Shown here: piece after piece, positions 1 to 10,694 of the stretch
Layout: each line of letters starts with the position of its first letter
Numbering within the stretch: position 1 is the first letter of the stretch
Program-made: the position numbers and the translations under genes
Notes under the pieces: generated by a model
Seen by the model: the letters and a program-made list of their open reading frames with translations, nothing else
What the model was told of the DNA's origin: nothing
The model's database searches: none
Assembly: GCA_014058105.1 (NCBI GenBank)
Contig: JACGCM010000304.1
Span: 310,001 to 374,000 of the forward strand
Origin: Kingdonia uniflora
Taxonomy: Eukaryota; Streptophyta; Magnoliopsida; Ranunculales; Circaeasteraceae
Direction: 5' to 3'
Length of the DNA stretch: 64,000 bases

Positions 1-638
1 TTGGGGGGAACGAGCTTGAGTTAGTGAACAAGTGGGCTTTTGAAGGTGAAAAAATAATTCATGGCAGACCATCTGGAATTGACAATACCGTAAGCACATT
101 TGGTAACATGATCATGTTCAAGTCAGGCAAACTAGATCTCATAAGGTCCACTATGCCCCTTAAGATGCTCATTACCAACACAAAGGTGGGGAGGAACACA
201 AAGGCATTGGTTGCTGGTGTTTCCAAGAGGACCACACGACATCCAGATGTTATGTCTGCTGTTTTTACTGCCGTTGATTCTATCAGTAATGAATTATCTA
301 CCATTATCGCATCACCTGCTTCTTCAGGCGATCTCTCAATAACTGAGAAGGAAGGGAAGCTAGAAGAGTTGATGGAGATGAATCAAGGCCTGCTCCAGTG
401 CATGGGGGTCAGCCACTCTTCTATAGAAACCGTGCTTCGAACAACTTTGAAATATAAGTTGGTTTCCAAGTTGACAGGGGCTGGAGGTGGAGGCTGCGTT
501 CTAACGTTATTACCAGCACTGTTATCTGAAACTATAATCAACAAAGTTGTTGCTGAGCTCGAATCATGTGGATTCCAATGCTTGATAGCTGGAATTGGTG
601 GGAAAGGGGTAGAAGTATGTTTTCATAATTTTTCTTAA
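1..638 (+). CDS. MVK: Mevalonate kinase, C-terminal part (5' end outside window)
   Basis: The reading frame is open from base 3 to the TAA ending at 638, so the gene enters from the left edge. The ~211 visible residues match the C-terminal half of plant mevalonate kinase, a cytosolic GHMP kinase that phosphorylates mevalonate with ATP in the isoprenoid pathway. Visible family marks are the HGRPSGIDNT segment near the start (the aspartate region that acts as catalytic base in GHMP kinases), the ITNTKVGRNTKALV segment, the MNQGLLQCMGVSH segment and the glycine-rich LTGAGGGGCVLTLLP motif near the C terminus. No intron is seen in this part and no stop interrupts it. An intact gene is the likeliest reading, but a truncated or retro copy cannot be excluded without the 5' part. 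Confidence 0.93.
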   Translation, partial: GGNELELVNKWAFEGEKIIHGRPSGIDNTVSTFGNMIMFKSGKLDLIRSTMPLKMLITNTKVGRNTKALVAGVSKRTTRHPDVMSAVFTAVDSISNELSTIIASPASSGDLSITEKEGKLEELMEMNQGLLQCMGVSHSSIETVLRTTLKYKLVSKLTGAGGGGCVLTLLPALLSETIINKVVAELESCGFQCLIAGIGGKGVEVCFHNFS

Positions 639-683
639 TCTTAGTGTTCAAATTGGAGATCACAGCGTAAGATTGTATCCTAG

Positions 684-755
684 TATTTAAGATTAACATG
701 TTGTATGCCCTTCTTCTGTATCCACATATTTAAGATTAACATGTTGTATGCCCTT
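684..755. repeat. Two-copy direct repeat in the MVK 3' flank
   Basis: A 29-bp stretch (TTTAAGATTAACATGTTG core) occurs at 684-712 and again at 727-755, a 43-bp spacing. It lies just after the mevalonate kinase stop, probably in the 3' UTR, and looks like a small tandem duplication. Confidence 0.8.
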
Positions 756-759
756 TTAT

Positions 760-1400
760 TTTCGTATAAGCTTTATTTTCCAGCTTTTCTTACCATTTCT
801 GTCTGGAAAAAAATAATAATGAATATAAGGTCTATTATTTGTTTTGCCTTTATAGTGTATCAGGCTGATGAATGAATTCAATGAATACCAAAATACCAAA
901 AATTGAGTAATACACCGATAAAGGAGAATGATGTAAACTGATTACGCGGAAGCCAATAATCAAGAATAACACTAGTTTTAATAAACGGAATTAGGTTCGT
1001 GAGGAACCCTAATTTTATTAAACAAGAACATTGTTCTGAACAAGACTATTTTAACTGAAAAACTAATACTCTAGACCTCCCCTTTAATAGAACATAAGGG
1101 GGTTAGAATTAGGAACCCTAATTTTAATTGAAAATAGAATTCGACTTAAATTAGGAAATTGTTAATAACCTCAGTTGGACCTCTCCAACAGAGCTTAAGC
1201 TAAAATATTAAATAAACATAGATAGTACGGTGGGTAACGATCCTATGGGGGGGGGGTTACGTTGTTTGCATACTCACAACAATAGCTCAAGTTCAGTACT
1301 GAAACAAACTTAGATCATATGTAGTTATGAACTTTAATAAGCGAAAAACATGCTTTGAACATTTAAGTTCAATTAGATTGAATGGATGAGCAACCTGGGA
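760..1400. other. Intergenic, no gene seen
   Basis: AT-rich sequence with a few short palindromic stretches (for example AAGAACATTGTTCT near 1025) and a G run near 1246. No coding signal or structured repeat family was recognised. Confidence 0.6.
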
Positions 1401-1629
1401 GTGAGATCTATCAGTTTCAATGTCGTGTGCTGCCTTTGTCTACCATATTTGTAAGTGCATAAACAATATAATCTTCAAAAATAAAGGGCGTCCAAGAGAA
1501 GTGGTCCTCAAACTCATCCACTTTGATGTCACCACACAGGCTTAGGAAATCTATGAAGAAGGTTGATGACATAGCTCCTGCTAGAGACCTCTGCCATGAA
1601 TGGAATGTTGCCCCAAGGCTCATCCTGGC

Positions 1630-2040
1630 AACAACTCTGTTTTACTCAATACTGATGAATCAAAGGGTGTTCAGGGTGATTTGGGGCCCTTTTTCTTGCT
1701 CAACAAAGGAATGGTTTACTAGCATTCATTGGTGTTGTTCCTGCTGAATGCGTGGTGCTCCATGAAATGCAGGATATTCTTAAGGGGGCTAAGGCATGGG
1801 GTGAGGAAAGGGTTCAAGAGGATCGCAGATTTTTAGTGGACACTGACTTCAAACTCATGGTCTCATGTTTTAGAGACAACTTACCAACACCATGGAACTG
1901 TCACCATACTGCTAGCGCAATCTGAAGGATTATAACTAAGCTTGATTTTTCCATGTATATAGGGAAGCAAACAGATGCGCTGAGCATCTAGCTTCATATC
2001 TTATTGTAGTAGGGGAAAGTGTTCTAACCCCTAGATCCTT
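1630..2040 (+). pseudogene. Decayed LINE RNase H remnant
   Basis: Broken reading frames across this stretch resemble the RNase H-like domain at the end of plant L1-type LINE polyproteins. A DTDFKLMVSCFRDN segment lies near 1840 and an EANRCAEHLASYLIV segment near 1965; the latter matches the terminal 'REAN..ADxLA' motif of the family. Stops and frame changes separate the pieces, so nothing functional remains. The assignment rests on motif resemblance only. Confidence 0.5.
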
Positions 2041-2837
2041 CCCACCTGTTTTGTGTACCATGATGGAAGAGGATGCTAGGGGAAAGAGATACTTGAGACT
2101 GTAATTCCTTATATCTTGTTAATGCAATAGCTGGTTAGTGGTTATGGGGTCCTGCCTAACCCCAATTTGCCTAGCAAAAAGAGAAGAGGTGGAAAGATAG
2201 TTAAATATAAACGAACTACGGCAAGTAATAGTGTATTCCCGAGTATCATGATTGTTTTCATGAATTGTTACTACTGGGTCATTACTCAGAATTTTGTACA
2301 CACAAACTTGATCCAATTATTGAGTTTAGCAAAGGCCAAAGAGTTTAGCAAAGTCTGATTATGATTGGAACTAAGTAATGTTTAAATCACAGAGTGTTGT
2401 AAGCGAATTTAAAATTCCAAATGCGGAAGACCCAAAATCCGAAAAGTATCAGTTTCAGTAGCTCTATCTCAAGGGAGTATTAGCCAACTATATCCACTTT
2501 TGGCCTACTATATACTGCCCTAAAGAGAGAAGAGCATGGTCATGGCGATATGGCACAGGTACTTGAGGTGGCATTATGTGGTTTAAACTTTATGGACACC
2601 TTTGTTTTGATCCTAGAATTATTAACATTTGTTACAGGTTGGCTAAGAAGTTTTGTTGCCGATTATGGGGTTCCTTTGATGGTTTTGGTATGGACTGCCT
2701 TGTCCTACAGTATACCTAGTAAAGTTCCACCCGGTGTTCCTAGGAGGCTTTACACTCTTCCCCTGGACCCTGCATCTCTATCCCATTGGACGATTATCAA
2801 GGTAAAACCGGTTTGGTCTCTTTTTAGATACTTCAGT

Positions 2838-3887
2838 TGTTGGGGAATCTCAGGGGTAGCTAATCCCAATTCCACGCCTCAGAACGATAAACGGAAACGC
2901 TAGAAAGATTCAAAATCGAAAACACTATAATTTACCCGGAGGAGGGAAGTGGAAAATCCTAACGGATAAAAAACCACTCCCGCGAACAATCCACTATAAT
3001 CAAATAGGTTACAAAAATGATCTCTCAAGCTTTCTCAAAGCTTTCTAATGGAGTATCTTCAAACCCTAACTCTTAAGGTTAAACTCACATCAACATCTTA
3101 AGCATAACCTCAGTCCTCTTTATATAGTAGAGAACTGATTACAAGTAGTATAGATCTCGAGGCGAACTCCTACTTACCAGAATGACTCAGCCCTTCCTAT
3201 GTTAGGTCACATTACAAGGGTACTCTCCGGATATCCTGGAGTTGGTGCAGAAGCCGGAAATGTCAGGTATCTTAATCAGTTCGAGTTCATACATAACAAT
3301 CTCCCACTTGAAATCGAATCTACCGTAACAATCTAACACTGCTGTAGTTGTAAGGTCTAACAACTCCGCCGTCTTGTCCAGTGAGTTGGCGATCTATCTT
3401 CTCATACTTCGACGGACTTTGAATCCTTCTTCAGCAGTTCGCACAGAACAAGTTCGAGTCTTCATGAAACTTTACCAGCTCGAGTCTTCAGGTAACTTAA
3501 TCAGTTCGAATTTCAGGTACCAAAACCAGTTCGAATCTGAACATTGAAAATCTCATTTTCAATCTGTTTCACTCCGACTTCGATTCTTGCTCGTTCCACG
3601 AGCTCCAATGAGTTTCGACAAGCATAACGAATTCCGAGCTCGTTCCTTGAGCTCCACAGAGCTTCGACCAACATAGTTCGAGTTCACCCTCAACAAGTTC
3701 ATCCTTCACATGCTCGTCCCACGAGCTCCGACGAACTTCCTCGACCACGATTCGAGTTCATACATAACAATCTCCCACTTGAAATCGAATCTACCGTAAC
3801 CCTTCACATGATCTCCAAATGGATTGCTCGCTCTAACCGGACCTTCAAACTTGAAGACCCACATACGAAATTTCACAATCTTCAACA
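2838..3887 (-). mobile_element. LTR-retrotransposon-derived insertion in the BOR pseudogene
   Basis: The insertion begins TGTTGGGG and ends CAACA, flanked by a perfect 5-bp duplication TCAGT (2833-2837 and 3888-3892). The left part (2838-3298) aligns with the solo LTR at 32516-32966 and carries a TATA-like sequence on the minus strand near 3125. On the minus strand a purine-rich CAAGTGGGAGAT followed by TGTTATGTATGAACTCG reads as polypurine tract plus LTR start. This junction of about 45 bp occurs twice, ending near 3298 and near 3767. The exact internal make-up (rearranged LTR or deleted element) is unclear. Confidence 0.75.
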
Positions 3888-4250
3888 TCAGTTTCGGTGG
3901 ATGTGCTTGTACAACTCAGAGAAGAAATATAGAACGATATAAGGTTTAAGTGGATATACTTCAGAGAATGATATTTAACCATTACTAGGATCTCTTTTCG
4001 TCATATTTGTAGTTCTCTTACTAGGTCACTCACGACCGGGCATTAGTATGTTCGGCCAAATCAATTTTTTCTAGTGGAGTAAGAAGCTATCGTGAATCTT
4101 CCCCATTCTTCTCAGTTTTTGCTTATCTTTATACTGGTTGTCAAAAAGGATATACCTACAGTAAGTTACTAAAAACAAACATGTTCAATACCCATTCAAT
4201 ATAGATCTTAAACCGGGTTGTTTTGTTTCTTCCTTTTCTCATGTTTGCAG

Positions 4251-4480
4251 GTGTACCCATGCAAAGGAGATGCAGTTCTCTCGTACAAAGATCCAAGTGC
4301 TGCACATTCTGTTGGAGGGTTCTACAACAGTATGTATTAGTTTTTTTTTTCTTCTACGAAAATATCAATTGATACTTACTGAGACCTCTGTTTATCAGAT
4401 CATGATTTGAGGGGTTATAAAATCAATGTTGCAATGGCGGAGAAGTCTGCACCTCGAGACCCTTCTTCCTTTGGTCATGG
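4251..4480 (+). pseudogene. TAF15: TAF15-like RRM fragment (two exons)
   Basis: Two in-phase exons, 4251-4329 and 4399-4480, with good acceptor and donor sites, encode KGDAVLSYKDPSAAHSVGGFYN then NHDLRGYKINVAMAEKSAPR. This is the second half of an RNA-recognition motif as found in plant TFIID subunit 15 / FUS-like proteins. The RRM start, the RGG and zinc-finger parts and a start codon are absent nearby. It lies between BOR exons, so it arrived as a fragment, perhaps carried by a transposon. It is unlikely to be expressed as a gene. Confidence 0.75.
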
Positions 4481-4704
4481 GTATCCTTTTCTTCTTCCTT
4501 CTCTCTCTCTTTCACTTGTATATACACATTATATAGCAGTGTGGGTAGGCATCATAAACTTTGTAGCCATAGAAAAATGTCAAAAAACACCATTGTATGT
4601 TAAATTTTTTCTTGGGGGCTGACGCCCAGAACCTTTTAAGTAATTTTTGACCCCACTGAACTTAATTCCTGGCTCCTCCTCTGCTTACACCCTTCCCACA
4701 TTTT

Positions 4705-4946
4705 TTTTTTTTTTTTGATTAGTAACCTTAACTTAATAATTAAACGCGGTTACATAGGAAGTCTTATCTCCCTGGAGAGCTCCCTCCAACCATATAGGCA
4801 GAGTATCAATCCAGGTAATACAAAAATTGTTCCCCATGGGCCTAGCGGCAATCTCATGGGCGACTGAGTTAGCACTACGTGGCATGAAATTAATACAGAT
4901 ATTAGCAAAATGTTTAAACATATCTAAGCAGCCCTGTAATATCTAA
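4705..4946 (-). mobile_element. 5'-truncated LINE tail with poly(A) and target duplication
   Basis: The T run at 4701-4716 is a poly(A) tail on the minus strand. Upstream of it on that strand the frame reads FMPRSANSVAHEIAARPMG, the C-terminal RNase H-like end of plant LINE ORF2. Near-identical flanks ACACCCTTCCCACATTTT (4687-4704) and ACACCCTTTTCACATTTT (4947-4964) are the target-site duplication. Severe 5' truncation is typical of L1 retrotransposition. Confidence 0.8.
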
Positions 4947-4964
4947 ACACCCTTTTCACATTTT

Positions 4965-6190
4965 GCTTAGGAATATTATAGATTTGTAGCTACCCTTTTA
5001 GAGTATCATATAATAAGATCTTTGCAGACTTAGGTGAAAATGAAAGTTGTAAACTACTGCAAGAATGGGGACAAGGGGGATGCATGGGGGTATAAAAAGC
5101 AAGATTAGGGATGAGATGGGGGAGGAATAGGACACTCGGGTTTTTGCACTTTCGAACAGTTTTAAGATATTGCAAGAAAACTAAGTAGTCTTTCATAAAT
5201 TTGACTCGTGCACATAGTAAACAAATCAAATCTAAGCATAAATAGCTGCATAGAAATACAACATGGATCTTAACTCAAAGTTGTTCATAAATGTGGACAT
5301 AACTTTTCATCTCTAAGTCGGAAGAAAGCGAGTCCTAGCAGCCATGAAAGCCTTTTTTTGGCCGAAAATGCTACAGTGGAAGAATTGAATCCCTTTACTC
5401 TTTAAGATATCACCTTTTTCGTATTGAACTCAGGCCCCGGCTTAAAAGCTTTACGCTTTTCACTGTGGAGGGAGATGATGCCTTTTGGATGATAAGTGTA
5501 GGTCTGCCTAGGTTCAGGTTTATAGATGTAATCCTACAGTTTCGTTCCCTAGGACCAAGTTTCTTTTTAAGTTGTGTTGGATAGTTCTTATTGGTGATGC
5601 TCATTGCAAAAAAATAAATTCTTTTGTTATCAATTTCAATAGATTTTGTTCATACTCGATAGACACTCGTCATTGCTCAAGTTTCTTAACTTTCATTTTG
5701 TGACCCTGTAAAAGCAATCCCAAAAAAAAAAGAATAACTTGGCTTCACAATATATTTTCAATTATTGATTTTAAAAATGCCTCGCCTCCCCTCCTTTATT
5801 TCACATTTTTTCCAGGTTGGAAAAGTTTTTGTTTCCAATGCTTAAGATTGATTACATTATGTCGACCTTTTCATAGAGGCAAGGGGATAATCTCTAATAT
5901 GCTGCTAAGCCAAGCTGATATTACAGGTGAGTGCAGCTGCTTCATAGATTTAGCTCTTAGGTAAAACCGACTGAACGATCTTCTTTGATGCATGCACCCT
6001 TGCTTTAAATTTTCTTGTGTGGTTGACATATGTTTGTTTTTATTTTTGTTTAATTGTTTAAGCGTGTGATTGCATAGGTTTTGTTGTTTGTGCATGGATG
6101 TCTTTGTTGCGGCTGGAACATACGGACCCTATTTTAGTGTATGTTTTTTATGTGGTGAGTTTCCAAGACCCATTTGATTTATGAAAAATG
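4965..6190. other. No gene recognised; decayed sequence inside the BOR locus
   Basis: The open frames here are short and match nothing I recognise. The stretch should correspond to former BOR intron or inserted sequence. Confidence 0.5.
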
Positions 6191-7025
6191 CAGCAAACAA
6201 AGAGAGCTTCACTGCATGTAACAGGTCTATATTTTTTTGACCACAGCGTTGCTTCTCAGTTGGCACAGCAGGAGGAGTTCAATCTGAAGAAACCTTCAGC
6301 TTCTCATAATGGCATCTTATTACTTGGCTTTATGGTATTTTTTGATCTTCTTCTTTTCTTTTCTTTTCTTTTTTGTTCTGTGTTAATGGTCCTATCATTT
6401 TTTGGGCAAATTACTAATTCCCAACTTGTGAATTTCAATATTAGGTTTTGCTTTGTGGATTAATTGGGATTCCTCCTTCAAATGGAGTCCTCCCACAATC
6501 CCCGATGCATACAAAAAGCTTTGTTGTTCTAAAAAGGCAGGTAGGTTTAAGGAATTTGAAAAAAATACCTATTGCTCTGTTATTAGTAATAGAATTTTGT
6601 TTCTTATTCAAATATTTGATCTTTGTTATAGTTGATTCGAAAGAAGATGGTACGAAGTGCAAAAGAATGCATAAAACACGTTTTATCAACTTCTTTTGCG
6701 CAGATACTGATATGTCAGAAGGTGGTAATAGAGGTATGATATTTGAGGAGTACCGTGCACATTTCAATATTTGGGCTTTAATGAAGGTTCTTCCATCAGA
6801 TTTTGAGTTTATTATTTTCTAATCTGGGAATCACACTATACAATCCAATATTTACAACTCTTTGTATATTTCTTATCCTGAACAAATAGTTAGAACATCA
6901 ACGTGTGTGTTAAATACAATTGATTTCGTGTATGATGCTATGTGAATTGTCGATAAGAAACATGCTTATAATTTATATTCTTTATTGTTTTTTGTTTTTT
7001 TTTTTTTAATATTTATTATATGTTT

Positions 7026-7350
7026 TTGCCACGAATTTTGTAGTGGTGAAAGTAGTCTTTTGCCACGGATTTTGTTGTCCCTATTCTAGGGGAATAAAGG
7101 TGGCCCAACATGTACTACGAAAAATACCGTGGCAAATAAGAGCTTTTGCCACGGTAAAAGTCGTGGTAATTGAGAAACTTTTTGCCACGGTAAAAGTCGT
7201 GGTAATTGAGAAACTTTTTGCCACAGTAATAATTGTGCCAAAGCTTTAGCCACCCCATTTACGGCCACGACCCGTGCCACGGTAAAAATCGTGGCAAAAA
7301 TTCTTTTGCCAGAGATTTTTCCGTGGCTAATACCATTTATTCTTGTAGTG
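7026..7350. mobile_element. CACTA-like (En/Spm) terminal and subterminal repeats
   Basis: The right end, 7335-7350, reads ATTTATTCTTGTAGTG, the inverse of a CACTACAAGAATAAAT terminus. A second such end (TTTTGTAGTG) lies at 7036-7045, and a degenerate left end (TACTACGAAAAATACCGTGG) starts near 7113. The space between is filled with direct and inverted copies of TTTTGCCACGGTAAAAGTCG, including two exact 36-bp tandem units at about 7145-7215. This layout is typical of CACTA subterminal repeats. Matching 3-bp target duplications were not found, so these are probably internally deleted or broken copies. Confidence 0.65.
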
Positions 7351-7592
7351 GTTGGTGAAGGAGTAACCAAAACAAAATCAGCCCCCAATAATGGTGATAT
7401 ATCCCATAAAGAAGGGTCGTCTACCCACTGGTTTTCAACATCATAATTTGTGTCAGGTGGACGCAGTTCAAGGCAAGGCTGAGATGATTCATAAGGAGAC
7501 TGAGAAGGAAATGATAAGTTGATAACATCTGCAACAGGTTTGGCAATTTCTAATTTCTTAACTTTGGTACAAATATCATCATCTACAAATTC

Positions 7593-8480
7593 TTATGTTA
7601 TCGTATAATGAGACTGTGATTCCATATATTCATATTTTATCTCATCATCATCATTGTCAGAAAAATCATTAGAGGAAAGGGAAAAATATTCAGTCTCGGT
7701 CATAGTTTCCTTGAAAGAATTTATTGGATTGACATATGAAAGGAAAGATGGTGACATTGGTGGTTGAATGTTGAGGACAGAATTTGGAGGTAATTGAGAA
7801 AAAATTCTATTGGACATGCTAGCTGTTTCTTTAAAATCTTCTTGTAACATAGAATCGTCGACTTTAAAATGTTCATCTTCTAAATTTGTCTCGTAATATG
7901 GTATCCATTCACCCCACGGAGAAAATATTCCTTGATTATGCTTGAATTCATCATTTTCTAAATCACAAGGGGATTTAACTTCAGATTGTTCTTCTTCATT
8001 GCTTGAAAGTTTTTCGTACTCTATTTCACTCAATGTGGTTGACAATTGAGTTATCTAAGTCTTTAATCTAGAGATAGATTGGATCGTAGAAGTTTGATGT
8101 AGCAACTCATTTTACTGAAATTGAAGCATTTGTTTTAGAAATTACAAAGCTTGTTGTTGATTTTCAATTACTTGTTGCATGAAAAGTAATATGGTATCCT
8201 CCAAGGATGATTTGGGTGGAGCAGGTGGGAACTGATTAGATGACTGGACAGACTGATGGGCCTGCATATAAGAATGAGGTTAGAAATATTCCACGTATTG
8301 AGAATTTTGGTGATCCCATGATTGAAAATAATTTTGAGGTTGTTGCGGGATATGTTAAATTGTGAGCCGTATGGATTCCAACGTTCTTGCATGTATGACA
8401 TTTTGAAATAAAAGCAACACCCAATGTAATAAACAACCAATCAAACCTAAACTCTAGCACATCAATATTTTTTAGAAATA
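7593..8480 (-). pseudogene. Gypsy-type gag remnant
   Basis: On the minus strand an open frame of 150 codons (8045-7593) encodes an acidic, low-complexity protein (SSNEEEQSEVKSP..., SLSSNDFSDNDDDE...) that I do not recognise. Upstream of it (8480-8060), fragments read PPAPPKSSLEDTILLFMQQ and YPQQPQNYFQSWD across different frames, resembling the linker and C-terminal gag region of plant Gypsy elements. It lies downstream, on the same strand, of the LTR and primer site at 10717-12483, so the two may be one decayed element. Confidence is limited because only short motifs support it. Confidence 0.4.
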
Positions 8481-8499
8481 ATAAATAGGTCTCCCATAT

Positions 8500-9065
8500 A
8501 TTCTTCAATGTTCACAATGGGTAGGATGGCAAAAGGCTTTGGTTCCTATACTCTCTTTGCGTCGCTATGCTAGTACCAGCTTAAAGTAGATGTTCGATCA
8601 TCACACCCGAGTGAGTCGCCTTATTGTACGTCAGTACTAGGTTGGGGCCGTATCCTATGAACCTGTGTATGTACCCGGTCTGGTACACCTATCTGTTGGG
8701 TGATAAAATCCTGCAAGAATCTAGCTACTCTTTTTTATTACAAGTTATTTTGAGGTCCAGGACGTTCAATTTTCGTGTGATACGAATTTCTTCGTATCCC
8801 TAATGAGTGGTCCCACTTGTTGGAGAGCTTTTTGGGTGATGAAATCCCGCAAGTCTCTAACAATTTTTACCTTTACTAATGTTGAAATGAAAAAGAATAT
8901 TGAACATAACAATAGGTCAATCCAACCACAGTAAATTTTTTATTAGAGTAGCATGTATTTGCACAGTCCACACAACTTGATATGTCTCTAGTGTCGGGGT
9001 GGAGTGGATATGTACCCCTTTTAGATGTCAAGTTAGAGAAGTACCAACCTATGGGAAGTGTTTTC
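8500..9065. other. No gene seen; short imperfect direct repeat
   Basis: The phrase TTGGGTGATAAAATCCTGC (about 8696) recurs as TTGGGTGATGAAATCCCGC (about 8833). The stretch looks like degenerate LTR or retroelement leader sequence but has no defined ends. Confidence 0.4.
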
Positions 9066-9400
9066 TGTTAGGATTACAGCTCAAAACAGGGGAAGTTGTT
9101 CGAACGGCAGAGTTTCCGTTGAAGTTGTTTGAACGAGTCATGAAGTCGTTCGAACGAAAAAGGTTCTGTTTGTTTGTTTTTAAGTTCATTTTAAAGGGGA
9201 TTAAATCCAAAGCGGTGAATTATCTCGTAATACGTACTTCAAAGATGACCTAATTGAAAGTCTATAAATATAGAGTGAGAGTTCAAAGCCTCCTAACACG
9301 TGTGTGAGTTAAAAAGCCTCTGTGTGAGAAATTTGAAATCTAGAAAAGATGTAGCCTCTGTGGTAGGCCTTGTAAAGAGTTGGTATTTACAATGGCGAAA
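9066..9400 (+). mobile_element. LTR fragment related to the solo LTR at 11144
   Basis: It starts TGTTAGGATTACAGCTC and aligns for about 330 bp with the LTR at 11144-11739. Shared parts include a cluster of GTTCGAAC motifs and a TCTATAAATA box near 9262. After about 9400 the resemblance is lost, and no 3' boundary or target duplication was found. Confidence 0.65.
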
Positions 9401-9856
9401 GAAAGAAGAGCCCATTCACTTAGGGGGCAGAAGAAAGATTTTTCAAGAAATTTCCCGCGTTTTAAGCTTTGCGTATATCCGTCTTCTCCACTTTTCGTGT
9501 TTCTTTGTCTCGTCTACCAATGCCAAAAATTACCAAAGTTCGATTGGCATGTTTTATCAAAAATGGAGAGTGTTAATCGAGATTAGCTAACTTAATGTTT
9601 TTATCACAATTCAAGTAAAACTCACAACAGCAACTCGTGCTCTAGCGCGTTAAACCTTTTGTGGTTGGTAAAGGGCATGAAAAAAAAAAGTGGTAAAATT
9701 TTAAGTTCAAGACCAAGTGAGTAAATATTAAACAATTGAAACCAAAATGAGGCTCGGTTTCATCGCAAATAAGCTCGGTGATAAACCTAATCAAGTTCTT
9801 TGGACCCACAGTATTTTTTTAGTCAACTACCTCAGCAAGCTTTTCTTTACTTGTAA

Positions 9857-10243
9857 GAGCATCTCTAGCAGCGAGTGCGGGTTTGGGTGTGGGCTCTGAC
9901 AAGTTGGCCCACCAAAAACCCAACCTAAACCCAACCCTTTACAGCAGTGAGTTTGAGTTTTTTTTTTTTTTTTTTTTAATTTAGTCTGCGCGGTATTCCT
10001 TTGTCCGCACAAATTATTCATCTCTCTCACACATCAATAAAAATAAAATTAAACACGGCTGTAATCCAAACACCGCCAAACTTAATTTTTTATTTTTTTG
10101 TGAGCTCCTCATACTCGGTTGGGTTCTGACACAGCCACGTAAGCGAACTCACACCCATTATTTCGTTACTAGGAGGCTCAAAGTGTGAGTTTGAGTTTGG
10201 GTTTGCAAACCCAACTCAAACTCCCACCCTACTAGACATGCTC
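9857..10243. mobile_element. MITE with long imperfect terminal inverted repeats
   Basis: The left end GAGCATCTCTAGCAGCGAG and the inverse of the right end, GAGCATGTCTAGTAGGGTG, form terminal inverted repeats continuing for about 50 bp through GGGTTTGGGT-like sequence. The 387-bp body has no coding frame. The target duplication is unclear, so the superfamily is not assigned. Confidence 0.65.
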
Positions 10244-10694
10244 AAATGCCTTTTCACAAAGATTGTTGGTGAAAGCTTTAGGACAACAACAAGTGACACA
10301 TTCAAACAAAAAATCCTAGGTAATAAGATACCAATAAATCCCTGCACCCCACTTACATTACAGCTTGCTAAAAATGGTTACAATTGTTAAACCAAAATAG
10401 TAATAGCTTGCACAAACTTGGAAAATATCACTTGCCCCCCAAAACAGTAATAGTTACAATTGTAAAACACCCACAACACTTTAGATTTTAAAATGGCAAG
10501 GTACCAAGGAGAAATCTTACTGTTGGTGTTGTTGCAACACCATATGCATAAAGCATCAAACAGCAAACTATATCTACTGTGTGTACCAAGCGATTGCGAA
10601 AAGAAGGAGAAGAAAAGAAATGGAAAGAGAGAAGGAAACAAAAAAAAATTGGCTTAAAAGCAATAACTCAAAAATAAATGTACATTTGCAAGTC

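Larger units (their letters stand above)
2514..6680 (+). pseudogene. BOR: Boron transporter (BOR/HCO3- transporter family) pseudogene, interrupted
   Basis: Exon-like blocks in the right order match the middle of plant BOR borate exporters (plasma-membrane SLC4-type transporters): about 2523-2558 (AWSWRYGTG) joined in phase to 2638-2801 ([15 protein letters not shown]...SLSHWTIIK), then about 6194-6334 (TGLYFFDHSVASQLAQQ), 6445-6540 (CGLIGIPPSNGVLPQSPMHTK) and 6632-6680 (LIRKKMVRSAKECIKH). Splice junctions around them are still GT/AG. The block expected after the second exon (start of the DMGKVPP segment in the family) was not found, and the N- and C-terminal thirds are missing. The long gap between blocks 2 and 3 contains an LTR-type insertion, a TAF15-like fragment and a LINE tail. 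It is a decayed gene copy, not a working transporter. Confidence 0.85.

Noticed and set aside
1417..1747. Overlapping 68- and 74-codon frames on opposite strands
   Set aside because: Neither shows a domain; they lie at the edge of decayed LINE sequence and are probably accidental.
6815..6835. CACTATACAATCC as the left end of the CACTA element
   Set aside because: Only the CACTA pentamer fits; the following bases do not match the right terminus and no 3-bp duplication was found.
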